Positions 30,129 to 41,590 of a stretch of DNA of 64,000 nt are shown one piece after another. Source of the DNA: Phaeoceros laevis (Eukaryota > Anthocerotophyta > Anthocerotopsida > Notothyladales). Positions within the stretch are counted from its first letter, which is position 1, and the number at the start of each line of letters is the position of its first letter. The notes beneath the pieces were generated by a model, which ran no database searches, was not told the DNA's origin, and was given only the letters and a program-made list of their open reading frames with translations. The stretch covers positions 89,272 to 153,271 of the forward strand of contig JBNGIQ010009427.1 of the NCBI GenBank assembly GCA_049999765.1. The letters are read 5' to 3'. Both the position numbers and the translations under genes were made by a program.

Positions 30129-31016
30129 ATGGCAGGAAAGGGGCAGCACCCAGACCTCGTAGAAGATTGTGGGAAGCTGGCCATGGCGGATCAGAGGTGG
30201 AAGAGGGTACGAGTCCGGGGTCCCGATGCAAATGGAGTCACACAGCTCACCCTCAATCGGCCGGAGCGCCTGAACGCCGTGGACGGGGTGCTCTTCGACG
30301 AGCTGCCGGCAGTGCTGGGGGTGCTGGATGCCGACCCCGATGTGCGCATCGTGGTCCTGGACGCCAACGGGCCACACTTCTGCGCGGGCATTGACCTGTC
30401 GTCTCTTGCCGATGCAGGCGCGGGACGGAAGGGTGAGGATGCTGGCAGAGCGAGAGAGCGGTTTCGGAGGGACATCCTTCGCATGCAGGCTGCCTTCACA
30501 GCTCTGGAGGAGTGCCGGAAACCTGTAGTTGCAGTCATCCATGGCGCTTGCATCGGAGCTGGAATTGACATGGTGACAGCCTGCGACCTACGATACAGCA
30601 CGGAGGATGCGCTTTTCTCTGTGAAAGAGGTGGATTTGGCCATCACTGCAGACCTTGGCACTCTGCAGCGTCTACCTCGAATTGTAGGTGAGCCCAAAGC
30701 TATGGAGCTGGCTCTAACCGGGAGGCGCTTCAATGGCAAAGAAGCCAAGGCACTGGGCCTGGTGAACGATGCTTTTGCATCAAGGGAAGCGATGGTGGAT
30801 GCTGTCGGGATTCTGGCCACAGATATTGCATCGAAGTCCCCTCTTGCAGTCATAGGAACCAAGGCCGTGCTTGTGAAATCCAGGAACTTGTCTGTGGCTC
30901 AGGGTCTGGATTTCGTTGCGACCTGGAATGCAGCTATGCTCATGTCCAGCGAGGATGCCCGAGAAGCCCTTGAAGCTCAGAGGAGTAAGAGGAAGCCCCA
31001 TTTCTCGAGATTGTGA
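30129..31016 (+). CDS. DCI1: Delta3,5-delta2,4-dienoyl-CoA isomerase, peroxisomal
   Basis: A 295-aa crotonase-fold enzyme that isomerises 3,5-dienoyl-CoA to 2,4-dienoyl-CoA during beta-oxidation of unsaturated fatty acids. Oxyanion-hole blocks are FCAGIDLSSL and HGACIGAGIDMV. The dienoyl-CoA-isomerase signature SVKEVDLAITADLGTLQRLP includes the acidic residues that distinguish it from enoyl-CoA hydratase (E in VKEVD, D in TADLG). The C-terminus SRL is a peroxisomal targeting signal type 1. Single exon. Two in-frame ATGs are possible (30129 and 30183); the second gives MADQRWKRVRV, closer to the family's usual start, while the first adds 18 residues. Confidence 0.92.
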   Translation: MAGKGQHPDLVEDCGKLAMADQRWKRVRVRGPDANGVTQLTLNRPERLNAVDGVLFDELPAVLGVLDADPDVRIVVLDANGPHFCAGIDLSSLADAGAGRKGEDAGRARERFRRDILRMQAAFTALEECRKPVVAVIHGACIGAGIDMVTACDLRYSTEDALFSVKEVDLAITADLGTLQRLPRIVGEPKAMELALTGRRFNGKEAKALGLVNDAFASREAMVDAVGILATDIASKSPLAVIGTKAVLVKSRNLSVAQGLDFVATWNAAMLMSSEDAREALEAQRSKRKPHFSRL

Positions 31017-31428
31017 AATACCTTTTAGTTACTGTCTACTGTACACGCACACTATGGAAACTTTGTAGGACATGTTAGACTGGATACATAGAGTAGTAAG
31101 GGTACCAGCTAGTCTGTGTATATATGTAGATTCTTTCCAGCATCCAAGTGTTTTCAATTTGTCAACTTCATATGAAACCACCCGTCTTGCTAGTCGCTAA
31201 CATGGAAGGACACCAAGAACGCTGGTCCGTTTCTACTCTCTTCGTTACTTTCTGCTCGATAGTGTTGCCACTGCAGCAATCAGGTGGAGACAACCAAAAT
31301 CTTTGCACTAGTATACAGGCCTCAGCGTTTACAAAAAATGCTCCCTTAATACAGGTTTTAGTCAAATTGTTCTATTCTAAGCTTTCCTGGACTGACAATT
31401 GAAACTCCGTCATAACTGGCTCATCTAC

Positions 31429-34400
31429 TCAGGATTCAGGCTCGGCAACGAATGGCTTGTCACTTGCACCAAGTCTGTAGATCTCGGTAGTGTCATTACA
31501 AGAAGCAGCAGCATGACCCTCGGCAGCTGCACAGATGGCTGACCGCTTTGTACATGTTACCTCGGTGGACAAATGGAAGTTTGGTTGAAGTCCAGCTTCA
31601 CAGATTTGGAGAGTAGCACTGTCAGAATCAGTGCTCTGCGTGCACGATCCTACCTGTTAGAAGAAGTAGTGAGACAATTTCTGCCCTGACACATCCAATT
31701 TGAATCAACACATGTTCCCAACCAGCAGAACACAACCAGGCTGCAGCACTGTGAAAGCATGAAACCATCCACTTACATGCACACAGGGCCTCCAGTAGAG
31801 ACAGAAAAGAGCTAGGGTAAGAAACAGTGAACAGCAGACACATCTCGGTACATACGTTGGTATTTGCAATAGTAGTCGGCTCATCTTTTTGCCCCCTCTG
31901 CTCATGTGCTCCAACGGCTGAAAACTCTGCTGATGACAAGCTGACAGAGGATCGAAACTGAAGGGCTGGGTATGTTGTGGTAGCTGCTGAGTGATGCCAG
32001 GAATGCTTATCCACTAACTCAGTCTGCTGCTGAGGGTCATTGAGGAATGACTCGTTAGCCTGCTCCACAGTCATCAATGTACTCACAGTTGCTTGCCTGG
32101 TGTCTTCCCATGACGCAGTGAACCGATGAAACAAACTGATCGTAGACAATTGCTGATCTTGACACGAGACAGCAAATTGAGAAGGAGTGGACGAATGCTC
32201 CTGGTCACAATGTGAGGAAGATGAACTTGTCCAACTGGGAAGTGGGAGAAAACTAAGAACGGGGATGTCAGACAAACCAGCGGGTAATAGAGGTGTTGTG
32301 ACAGGGGATTGGTGTGCTGCCAGGGTCATACTAAACGATTGTGGCAGCAGAGGAGGTACAACAGAGATAACAGACGTTGAAGGCTGAACAAAACTTGAAT
32401 CCCGAACTGCAGCTGGAAGGTCAGATGGTGCAAAAGAGTAGTGCAAACCTGAAGTGCTTAACGGGCAGGGACAATAGTATGGTGCAAGAAGTGACGTGGA
32501 TATTGGAATATATGGTGAACGAGGTGGGATGGTACAAGGACTTACCGATGGAACAAAAGTAGAGGACGGAAGAGCAGCGTCAGCAGACGGATCCACCGGC
32601 AAATCCAGGAAACTATGTGTAACTGACAAACTGGGATTCCAGCTTACACTGTTATCCCCTTGCACACATGGGATGTGCTGTAAGGATGTGTACAGCCCTG
32701 CACTATGACTTGTTGGTACTCCTACATCATCATCTTGGTTCGACCATATAGAAGTGCGAGTACTCCATGAATTCTGTATGCTGCCAACATCAAGTGCGTT
32801 TCTCAGAGTGCTTGTGCTGTACCCAACTGAAACACTGGAAGCACCGGTGATACATGTGGCATTGCTGCAAACTGGATCACATCTTGGCCTTCCCACCACT
32901 GACGGCACACATCTTGAACTCAAAGATCCGGCTACAGTTGCATTCCACGCTTGACCAGTTTGGAAGATTGAACTGCTTGAGCCAGCCAGCGAAGTTATCC
33001 CACGAAGCTCTTGCCTGCTCTCACCCAGTTGTGATATCAAGGACATATGGGACATGTGATGCCAAGGTCTTGGCAGAGGTGAAGAACCTGGAATCGATAA
33101 CTGATTTGACGTTCTCTGCCGTGACAAATTATCACTAGCTGTACAGCCTGAGCCTGAGCCTCCCATCAATGAGGTTTGCAGCTGAGTTGGTGTGGAACTT
33201 ATGGCACTGCGTACATAACTTGCTAACAAATCTAGCCTCGAATCCTGAAGGCCAGTCAGCCCTGCTAGTGTTGGTTGCCTGGTTAGCAGGTCTTTCATCT
33301 GAGAATCAAGAACAGTCAATGAGGTTTGAAAGATTAGACGAGAAGGGAAGTGGTCTGACCCTCAAAAGCCAAAAAAAAGTTTGACGACAGCTGACCTTAG
33401 CAATCAATTCTCCGCCCCTTGCTTTAGACTTCTCTGATTGCCAAAAGTAGGTTAGATTGCCTTCTGGGAGCTTCAAAACAAACGTTCTCCCAGAAGAGTC
33501 TTCCACAAGTTCCTCAAGGGCAACGGTGACGGTATTGGAGTTAGGACTCATTACGGCCAGTCTTTCCAACACTCCATTGTCACCAACATATGATAGCCGC
33601 AACTCTGAACTTGGCAGCATTGTCAAGCTTAGGTAGCCTCTGCATCAAAACACATTTCGTGCTTAACACTTAACTGTAAATGAGACCGGATACAACAAGG
33701 AACCATGTGAATAATCAAACATCCGATAGACCTGGTGGTGATTGGTCGGAGAGTACGCCCATGTTGCAAGACCTTTCCGACCCTTACTGATACAAGGGGG
33801 GCACAGAGGCAGCGGGCAAGCTGACCTAATTCGTGCAGCTTGAAGTGCTGTTAACATGCATTTTTCAAAATGCAGCGTGATTAGTTTTCAGATTGCCCAA
33901 AACTGGCTTGCAAAGGGACCAATCAACACAGTCTTAGATGACTTTCCAGGATGTATACCGGTGACCTTATAACGAGAAAAATTCACAGAAAACAGCTTAA
34001 ACTTGAAACTTTTTACTGTTTCCTGGCGGCCCCAATTGGAAGTACAAGTGTTCCAGCCAAAGACACCCAAAACAATCCATACCTGCCACATAGCAGGACT
34101 GGAAGGGTGTTTGCAACAAAAATCACAGATGCTCACAAAAATCACCAAATGCTCAATGCAGCTGCTACAAGCTGTGTTGAGCATCTCCTGGGTAACTTGC
34201 GACAAGGACAGTCAACGATCTTGCCAGGATAACTATCCTCGCACAGCCCATCCAGTCAACGACAGAAACGGTGCAAGCACTTCAACGTAGCTGTACTAAA
34301 ACATAACGGCGCTGCCACTCTGAGGTAATCGACCCACAACACGACTCTATTCCAGAAGAAGTATGCAATATCCATAAGGAGATTATTAGCTAAAACAAGG

Positions 34401-34715
34401 CAGCAGCCCTTGAACACGGACTTCAGCAATCTGAAAGCAACAGTTCATCAAACAGATAATGACAGGCGATGGCTAGGAACACACCTGCCCGAGATGTGCA
34501 AGCAGCTGGTCGTCCGATCCCAAGCACGGAAAATTCCACCTCAATAATGGATTCAGCCGCTCATCAGCACGACAGGCCCCAAGAACTTGCATATCTAGGG
34601 CATGCAGCCACCTCAACGATCCATCCTCCCTGTCTGCTTGCCGCATAACCATGTCCAACTCACGCCGACCAGTCAAAATGTCGCTCAAAGGCCCTCCTCC
34701 ATCCTGTGGCCTCAT
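31429..34715 (-). CDS. Conserved land-plant protein of unknown function
   Basis: Clear exons: 34485-34715 (starts MRPQDGGGPLSDILTGRREL; contains VLGACRADERLNPLLRW), 33396-33639, 31856-33298 and 31429-31653 (ends FVAEPES). A short exon near 34390-34431 (IAEVRVQGLLPC) and one more junction are uncertain. The middle exon, with RLSYVGDNGVLERLA and LPEGNLTYFWQSEKSK, looks like a beta-rich, PH-like or ubiquitin-receptor-like fold. It continues into MKDLLTRQPTLAGLTGLQDSR, and a ~450-residue Ser/Thr/Pro-rich, probably disordered tail follows. Plant homologues with the same block order exist as uncharacterised proteins; no function is assigned here. An upstream open frame (34814-35191, minus) could be a uORF or alternative first exon. 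A broken copy lies at 41.6-42.7 kb. Confidence 0.75.
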
Positions 34716-35848
34716 CTGATCTGGCTCAAGAGTACTCCTCTCCGCGCCATTCCCCACCAGCTGCACGCTGGACCTAGCTCGCTCCCTGCCTACATCTATC
34801 CCCCCCGTCCGCTCTACACATCCGTGGAAGACGCGTAGCACGCCTCGGCCCCCTGATAATTCACACCCTGCGACGACGCAATTGCAACCGCAACTTCAGT
34901 GGAGCCGATCGGCGGGAAAAAGGCGTAAGAAACCTCAATCTGCACCGAGGTCACACCGGAGGTCGTCAATCCCTGGCCTTCGGAGCCACAGCCGGCGCTG
35001 CAAATGGCCACCCCGCTCACATGTGTGCTTGCGGAAGGGTCAGACGTAGGGCAGTGGACATCGTGACACTCTCCTCCGCCATGCCCCAGGCTGCAGCGAT
35101 CTCCGGACCCGTCTTCCTGGCCCCCAGTTACTCGTTCCGCAACGCCATCGTCCACTCCCGATACCATTCTTCCGAGCAAGTAAGCCAACATTCAGCGGCC
35201 TCAATCTGGAAGCAAATCCAGCTCCATCCTCCAGCTCAGAACCGCAGACGCAATCGAGCCCCGGAAATTAGCGCGCGTACATGTACAGTGAGAAACCCCA
35301 GGGAATTGCGCTTGGCGAGGTGGCGAGGGTTTGCAGTGAGCTGGTATGCAACCACCTGTCCTTCCGGGTCGGATTTCCTCGGTTCTGAAAAGAAAGTCTG
35401 GCGCCTGTACGAGCTCGTGCACCGGCGCGTGCGGATCCCCGAGCCAAGTGGACGAACTTGGACCCTTGATTTCATGGAAGATGGTAATAAAAAGAACAGT
35501 TCCCGTAAACTTCGGCAGCTTCTCTAGATTTGGCAGCAGGCACGTGGCGGGAAGTCACAGGAAAGTTCCAACACTTCTGCTGCTGTATACAGTGTATAGA
35601 TATTCAGAATTTCAGAATATTCTGATCAAAAGAAAAGAAAAGGCGAGCTGGCGGTGGGGTTATTATTTTAGGACATTAGCAGAAAGGTGCACTCCGGTTA
35701 GCAAAAAGCAGCGATCCGTGCAGTTGTACGACCACACAGTTGATGGTGGCAGGCATCATGACCCTCCTAGATCAAAACGCACTTTGATTTAACATGTACT
35801 TTGGTACTGGCTGAGCAAAAGGACACTCAACTGGAGCAGAGTGTGATA
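34716..35848. other. Intergenic / 5' flank, no gene confirmed
   Basis: Holds the promoter of the unknown conserved gene and GC-rich open frames on both strands (35021-35527 plus, 34814-35191 minus). None could be assigned to a family. Confidence 0.4.
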
Positions 35849-35921
35849 CGCCGCCCGGGGGGCTCGAACCCCCGACCACAAGGTTAAGAGCCTTGCGCTC
35901 TACCAACTGAGCTAGGGCGGC
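35849..35921 (-). tRNA. tRNA-Lys (anticodon CUU)
   Basis: Complete cloverleaf on the minus strand: acceptor GCCGCCC/GGGCGGC with discriminator G, D-arm GCTC/GAGC, anticodon stem CAAGG/CCTTG with loop CTCTTAA, and T-arm GGGGG/CCCCC with TTCGAGC. 73 nt, no intron, no encoded CCA. Confidence 0.96.
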
Positions 35922-36229
35922 TTCCCAACTTTACCGAATTATGCAATTGATACCCTTGGAGACATTTGGGATCCTTTTTTTTTAAAAGATCGCTTTATCA
36001 CAGCAGTTGAAATTCATCTTCATCACAGCCATTGGATTTCCAGCAAGAGTTTCAATCAGCCTTCTGTTGCTTTTCTTGTCCACAGCTACCCAGGACCTGC
36101 TGATGAGTATGTGCTTTCTCTGTCAACTCTAACATTTACATGCAGTAATTATAAGAGGTCACACAGTTCCTCGTGGTGGAATCCGCCTACCGCAAAGGTC
36201 TAGATTTCTTAATCATGCTCAATCCAGCT

Positions 36230-36750
36230 TTGGCCAGGCTTCAAATTTTTCCATGAACCTTACAGTTTCTTTAGTTGTCGGAAGTCCATCACCTCCTTTG
36301 CTTGGTCCACTAGCCCCACATCTGTGTAGAAGTTCGACATCAAAAGATATGCGGCAGAGTGCTGTGGCTGCAAACGCAACGCACAAAGGAAGGCCTGTTA
36401 TGCTAGTCTAGTACTACCTTGTGATGTTTTCGACAAGCACCCAGCAAACACAGCCACAATGACAAACTAGTCTGCATTGGCATTCCTGACAGCAAATTTC
36501 CTATAGCCGTGAAGCACCCAGCACGCCCAAGGAGATCCACCATTGTTACATAATGTTCTAGTTCAGGATTTATATGTGCAAACATCTCTGCTCATGGATT
36601 CGAAGTAGTCAATACCTCGGTCCACTAGGCCAGCATGGCTGCACGCAGAGATAAGCGAGCTGAATGTGACTGCATTTGCCTTCACACCTGCCAGCATCAA
36701 TTTGTCAAACAAACGCATCTTAGTCTCCCAGCGAGGAATCTCAGGTTCAA
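36230..36750 (-). pseudogene. PPR (PLS, E-type) gene remnant
   Basis: Minus strand, in order: LMLAGVKANAVTFSSLISAC and SHAGLVDRGIDYFESMSRD; a frameshift; HYVTMVDLLGRAGCF and LWLCLLGACRKH; then LQPQHSAAYLLMSNFYTDVG, an in-frame stop after FRQLKKL, and PGQSWIE. These are the last PPR motifs and E domain of a PLS protein resembling the gene at 16-18.8 kb. The frameshift, the stop and the absence of upstream repeats show it is a 3' relic. Confidence 0.85.
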
Positions 36751-37865
36751 GTGAGAGGTTGAGGGAGGTTGAGGGAGAGGCCGAGGGAATGGGAGATACC
36801 GAAGAAAAGGGAGATACCGAGACAACTAAATGCAGCCCTCCCGATTCCCTAATTTCGAAACAAACAAAAATGTTCCTCAACTTGACGTCTCTACTTTGAG
36901 AACCATACCCGGAAGTACATCGATTACCTTATTAGAGACCATGAGGGAACAGCTGATGCAAAAAGATTTTCAACTTACAGAAGCCGGAACTTCGTCAGGA
37001 CAAGTCAGTACCACTTGAACATATTCCATGTCTCACGAGAACGGTTTGCTCCATGTCAAAGGTTACTATGGGGGCAGAACCCACTGAGTCATGTTGGCAT
37101 CCTGTTAACACCGTGAGTAAAGAACACTAAAGAATCCTGACAGGAGGAGTGGAGGGCACGGCTGGTATTAATTGATAACAGGCAGGCTGCTCCTTTATAC
37201 TGATGTGTTCAGCACAAGCAGATTGGGACAGAGAATGGCATTTGGGTAGAAGAGCATAGTATTGAGAGGACCTGCAGTATGTCTTGTTCTTGCGACATAC
37301 TTCTATGCGTGGCATTTTGGAAGCACAATATCAAGCCTATCTAGACATGCCAGGGAGCGGAGGTCCGCCCAGGAAAATGCTGAAGAATTTCATGTCGCAA
37401 CCAAATCAGACTTTCAGTAGACATTTGACTCCCTTGCCAGAACACAGACACAGATGGCTGCAGTCAGCAGGTCCTTCCTACTAACAGGTAGAAGCTGTAC
37501 AGCACCAATAAGCACTGGCAGGCTATGCCTAATTAGCATGCACGGTGGCCGGCCCATATGAAGCGTCCGGTTGTGGTGAGAAGGAGGTCCTGGTCTTGCA
37601 CGGCGCTGTTGTAGCACATCCGGACATCTCAGGGGACGTATCAAACTTGTGACAGCCCTTGCTCAGCTCTGGTGACTGCACACTGTGACCGATGCCGATA
37701 CTAGGTGCAAGGGACAACCGAATAAACTGAATCCAATAATGTACCGCACTGTCTCCAGCTAGTGATAAAGTGGACCCAATATTGTTCAAAGAATGTCAAA
37801 TACATCTTCTACGGAATCGGAAATCACGGGATAGGTTGAAAGAATGCTAAGGTTTACAGGACTGT
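36751..37865. other. Intergenic, no gene recognised
   Basis: Upstream of the PPR relic and downstream of cytochrome b5; only unidentified short open frames. Confidence 0.5.
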
Positions 37866-38607
37866 CTACTCAGACCCAGCTTCTAATGGCTGTGTCGAGA
37901 CCTTAACATAGTAAGCAATACCGAACAACACTAAAGGCAGGCCAACTTGAAGGAGCTTCCATCCCACCCATGACGACTGTTGTTGTTGGGTGCTGGTAAC
38001 GGTCTTTGCTTCCTGGACAGGTGCCTTGCTTGCAACAGCTGTTGCGGGTTCCTCCACATCCCCAATGTAGAAATCCGCAAGTTGTTCCCTTGCTGTGCTA
38101 CTGTGTCCAATGTCCTCAAACTCATCAGACGCCTCTTTACCTGGGAGTTCAGACAGCCAACCAAGGGCGAGACAGTGAGCTTATGCCTCGTAAGTCACAG
38201 AGTACTTACGCTTTTACAGCTCTCATTCCCAAATTCCATTAAGCAAGCCACAATGAAGTGCCAGTCAACGAACTTGCTGCAAAGACCACGGCTAGTCACA
38301 CTTGTCTACCCTCAACCACCCGAAAGAATCTCACCAGCGTTGTCCAGAAGAGTGTCGTCACCGCCAGGATGCTCTTCCAAAAATTTGGTCACGTCATAGA
38401 CCTGCCAAAACACGCTTGCAACAGGTAAGGACGCTACAAGCTCAGAATCTGCCAAGGTCTAAGCCTCCCTTCACAATCCCTGCAGTCCTTCCCAAAGTTG
38501 GAAGCCACGCATACCTTGCCATGTATGACCAACCAAACATCCTCACGGGTGTTGTGCTTGGCAATCTCAGCTAGCGTGAACTTCTTCACAACTTTCTGAT
38601 CCGCCAT
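37866..38607 (-). CDS. Cytochrome b5, ER tail-anchored
   Basis: Three exons (38515-38607, 38335-38401, 37866-38140), 144 aa. It donates electrons to ER desaturases, hydroxylases and P450s. The haem-binding core is present: FLEEHPGG with the first axial histidine, and DIGHSSTAREQL with the second. A linker rich in T, S and Q (TSTQQQQSSW) leads to a C-terminal hydrophobic anchor (LLQVGLPLVLFGIAYYV) and a short luminal tail, typical of microsomal cytochrome b5. The start codon gives MADQKVVKKFTLAEI; an upstream in-frame ATG would add a short MLATFI leader, which is not usual for the family. Confidence 0.95.
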
Positions 38608-39280
38608 GATAAACGTGGCCAACACCTGCCAAACCCAGAACGAACGCTGCCTGCGAGAATCTCAGCTGCTCCCGCACTCTCCCAACACCGGCTACGACAA
38701 ATCAGCGCGTCACGAGAGCAAGCCGACCGCGAGCTGGAAGTCACTCACTTTCTCTATCGCCGCCTCCCTCACCGGCCAAAGGGTACCTTTATGACGCATA
38801 AGCCGGTCCAGATACCCGGCGCCAGTCCAAGTAGATGCCGCGAGGAAAGAGAAAGCATCGGTTGCTGGACCAACCAATTACCAGTAGTCTCCCAAACGTG
38901 AAAAGTTCGAAGCCTGCGATGCACCTTCCTCAGACCTGCACCCGTTCTATACTTTCTACAGTTTAGTTGTAGAACAGGAGGCCGTCAGGCGCTAGTTTAG
39001 GGGCGGTCTCAAGTTGAACCGCTACAGCTTCTTTCCAAGAAGCTGTAGCGGTTCAACAACCCACCGGGAACCTATCCTGCTATTCAAGAACCGGAGTTAC
39101 CGGACACAACTCTGACCAGCCTCTAATCATACTGCTTGCATAGTCACTTGTGTTAAGGCTGGGCAAACGACACCTGTACAGCGGGGAAGGGTGGGTCTCT
39201 CACTACCCTCAGACGGTAACCTACCAAACTACAGTGGAACTTTCATAGGTTTCCGATGCCGTCTGGAGCGGATAGAGATG
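38608..39280. other. Intergenic with a perfect hairpin
   Basis: Holds the cytochrome b5 promoter and the 3' flank of TSSC4. The only structure noted is the 45-bp inverted repeat listed next. Confidence 0.5.
39013..39057. repeat. Perfect 21-bp inverted repeat with 3-nt loop
   Basis: The left arm 39013-39033 (starts GTTGAACCGCTACAGC) pairs with every base of 39037-39057 around the loop TCC. A transcript would fold into a 21-bp hairpin with a tight loop. No flanking TIR or target duplication was seen. Confidence 0.95.
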
Positions 39281-40832
39281 TCAGCCAATCTCCATAGCAC
39301 TTTCAGCAATTGCTGCTTTGTTCCTGTTCCTGTACCTGCGGAGCGCTTTATCTACGGAGTTCTCTGCAGACGAAGTTACAGTATTCCCCATGCTAGCATC
39401 CACTTCACCGTCTCCGCTTTCTGGCAATTGTTCTTCTGCGAAATGGGCTGTGACCTGGACGAAGGACCTCTTGTCTTCATGCCCTTCTGACTGCTGGTGA
39501 GTCTCCACCATCTTGGTGTCTGAATCATGGTCTAGGGTCCCTTTGCCATTCGAGGGCTTGCTCCTAGCTATGAAGGTGACGGACTTCGGGAGTTCCGGCG
39601 TTTGGTTTGCCTCTAATTGATGGCTAGAAACATCATTAGCCTGCTGCAAATCTCTAAGTGCTGCCCTGTTGTTGCCATCCTCATCCTCTTCGCTCCAATC
39701 GAGACTGTAGTAAGTGTACTTCGAAGGATTCTTCACATAGTCAGGGACAGTACTGTATCTGTCACGCCGCTGTGATGCCCTTGCGCCTTCAAAAGCCGGT
39801 CCTTGCACTGACCCTGAGTTCCTAGATTCCTCACTGATTCCATTCTCCTCATCAACCGCGAACCTAACATGCCTCGTTGAATTCCTCCCTGATTTGGCTC
39901 CACCTTCTCTCAATTTCTGTTGCCCACTGGAAGCAGATTTCATGGAGCTGCTAATCCGGGGGATTTTGGAAACCCTTGTATCCAGATCCCTTGTCGGTTC
40001 CTGCCCTCCACCATTTCTGTCTTCCACTTGTGTACCCCTTGTCTCTTCCAGTGCCGGAACTGAATCTTCTGTTAGGGCAGAACGAGAGCGTTTTCCTGTA
40101 TCCTTCTTCAACGCTGACGGTCTTGACGTCCCGGCTCTCGATACTGTGCGGCGCGATTCAGTCAGAAAATCCATGTCCGTATGGATCCTGGTCATCTCCT
40201 TGGCATGTAACCAGCTCCCAGCTAGGTCTATCCCCTCGGCCACTCTATCAAACTCATCTTCTTCTTCCTGCCATACAACTCCAATCAGTTCCTAAACCAA
40301 GGGTTTTCTGCACAGAAAACCTCAAACGCGCGGCTGAAGACACAAAACCCAGTGCAATGCTTCCCAAACAGCACAACAAGATTCTTAATCAGGTCTGAAG
40401 ACAAGGCAACCAAACATGATAATCGCAGGCCAAAAGCTAGAAATGTCCTACCTCAAAATCCAAAGTGTCATCCATGCCAACCATTTTCTTGCTGGACTCA
40501 AATTCCTCCTCCGGATCTTCTTTCTCACCACCGACTCCAAGCTTGAACTGTTCGCACGAAATTGGCCTCTTCCTCTTGCTTGCCCTGCCATCGTCCTCAT
40601 CCTCCTCCTCCTCCCCTTCCCAGTCCTCCTTGTCTGAATCTTCCTCTCCCTCAGACTCATCATTCGACAGCCCAACGTCAACTGGGGCCTTCCTCTGATT
40701 GGCGGGGTCCCGTGCCTGCGGTCCTCTCACGGTCCAGAATGTTGCGGGGGCATGCCCCCTGTCGTCCAGTAGAGGGCCTGCTTCCAGTGCTCCGAACACA
40801 TCTTGGACACGGCTGCTGAACGACGGCTCCAT
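39281..40832 (-). CDS. TSSC4: TSSC4-family U5 snRNP assembly factor
   Basis: Two exons (40452-40832 and 39281-40267), 455 aa. TSSC4 proteins chaperone U5 snRNP and tri-snRNP assembly in the nucleus. The N-terminus MEPSFSSRVQDVFGAL, an acidic stretch (DWEGEEEEDEDDG) followed by KRKRP, the junction DDTLDFEEEEDEFDRVAEGID, and VPDYVKNPSKYTYYSLDWSEE match the conserved blocks of plant TSSC4-like proteins, in the expected order. The last corresponds to VPDYVxHPxxWTxYSLE in animals. The rest is highly charged and probably disordered. The first exon has an in-frame upstream extension, but the ATG at 40832 matches the family start. Confidence 0.82.
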
Positions 40833-41590
40833 CGCCACCTGCTCGACGCACCTCTGAGCTGGTTCAAATACGAGGTACTGGTAGTGACTACTCAACGATC
40901 GAGCCTGTAACAGTTGTTTAACGGGCAATTGCCACCTGCCTTATATAGAGGGTTCGTCTGCCCTAGCGTGCGACCGAGACAAGTCCATTGAGATATCGAG
41001 GCCGCTTACGTATAGCTGCTGAGCTGACATTTGCTGGATTGTCTAATTTTCCTCTCGAAGGAAGGCGATGAACCTGCGCCTGAGTCTTGATGCCCTGGGG
41101 AAGTCAGTCAGGGTTTTCCCCCTTTTCTCCAAGCACCACGGAGAGTATTAGCTTAGTTTGTTCATCGGAATTCCTATGGCAGTTCTGAGCAGCAAAAGCA
41201 AAAGTTTGAGGCACAACGGTGGATAAGTTCGAACAAGCTGTCACAGGCTGGAGAAGTGAGGACCACCTCTGCAGTGCCTTCATGCTTTTGAGAGGGTCAT
41301 ATGGACACTGCTTTGAACAACTTCTTCACAAGCTGTACTCGGTTACGTGAAGCTGCTGGCATCCAACCACTTGCAAACGCTACTAGGATGCAACCACTTG
41401 CAAACGCTACTAGGATGCCACGTCTGTTGCTCAATCCATCCCAAGTCATCATCAAGGGCCTTCACCCGGCAAGTCAAATCCGATGGTCAGTTGCACAATG
41501 GCCGTCTGGGAGTGGGCATGTCTTCGTCAGATCTGTCAGGTCTTGCACACCAGGTGATGAAATTCGACCTTGTGCCAGGAGGGCCATCTG
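40833..41590. other. Intergenic, with a 27-bp tandem duplication
   Basis: TSSC4 5' flank. Two exact 27-bp units (CAACCACTTGCAAACG..AGGATG) lie at 41364-41390 and 41391-41417. No gene recognised. Confidence 0.6.

Noticed and set aside
34716-34841. Extension of the unknown conserved gene to 34841
   Set aside because: The codon there is GTG and no in-frame ATG precedes the upstream stop; the ATG at 34715 is used, pending transcript data.
35021-35527. 168-codon plus-strand open frame as a gene
   Set aside because: No recognisable domain, basic low-complexity composition, and it lies in the promoter region of the minus-strand gene.
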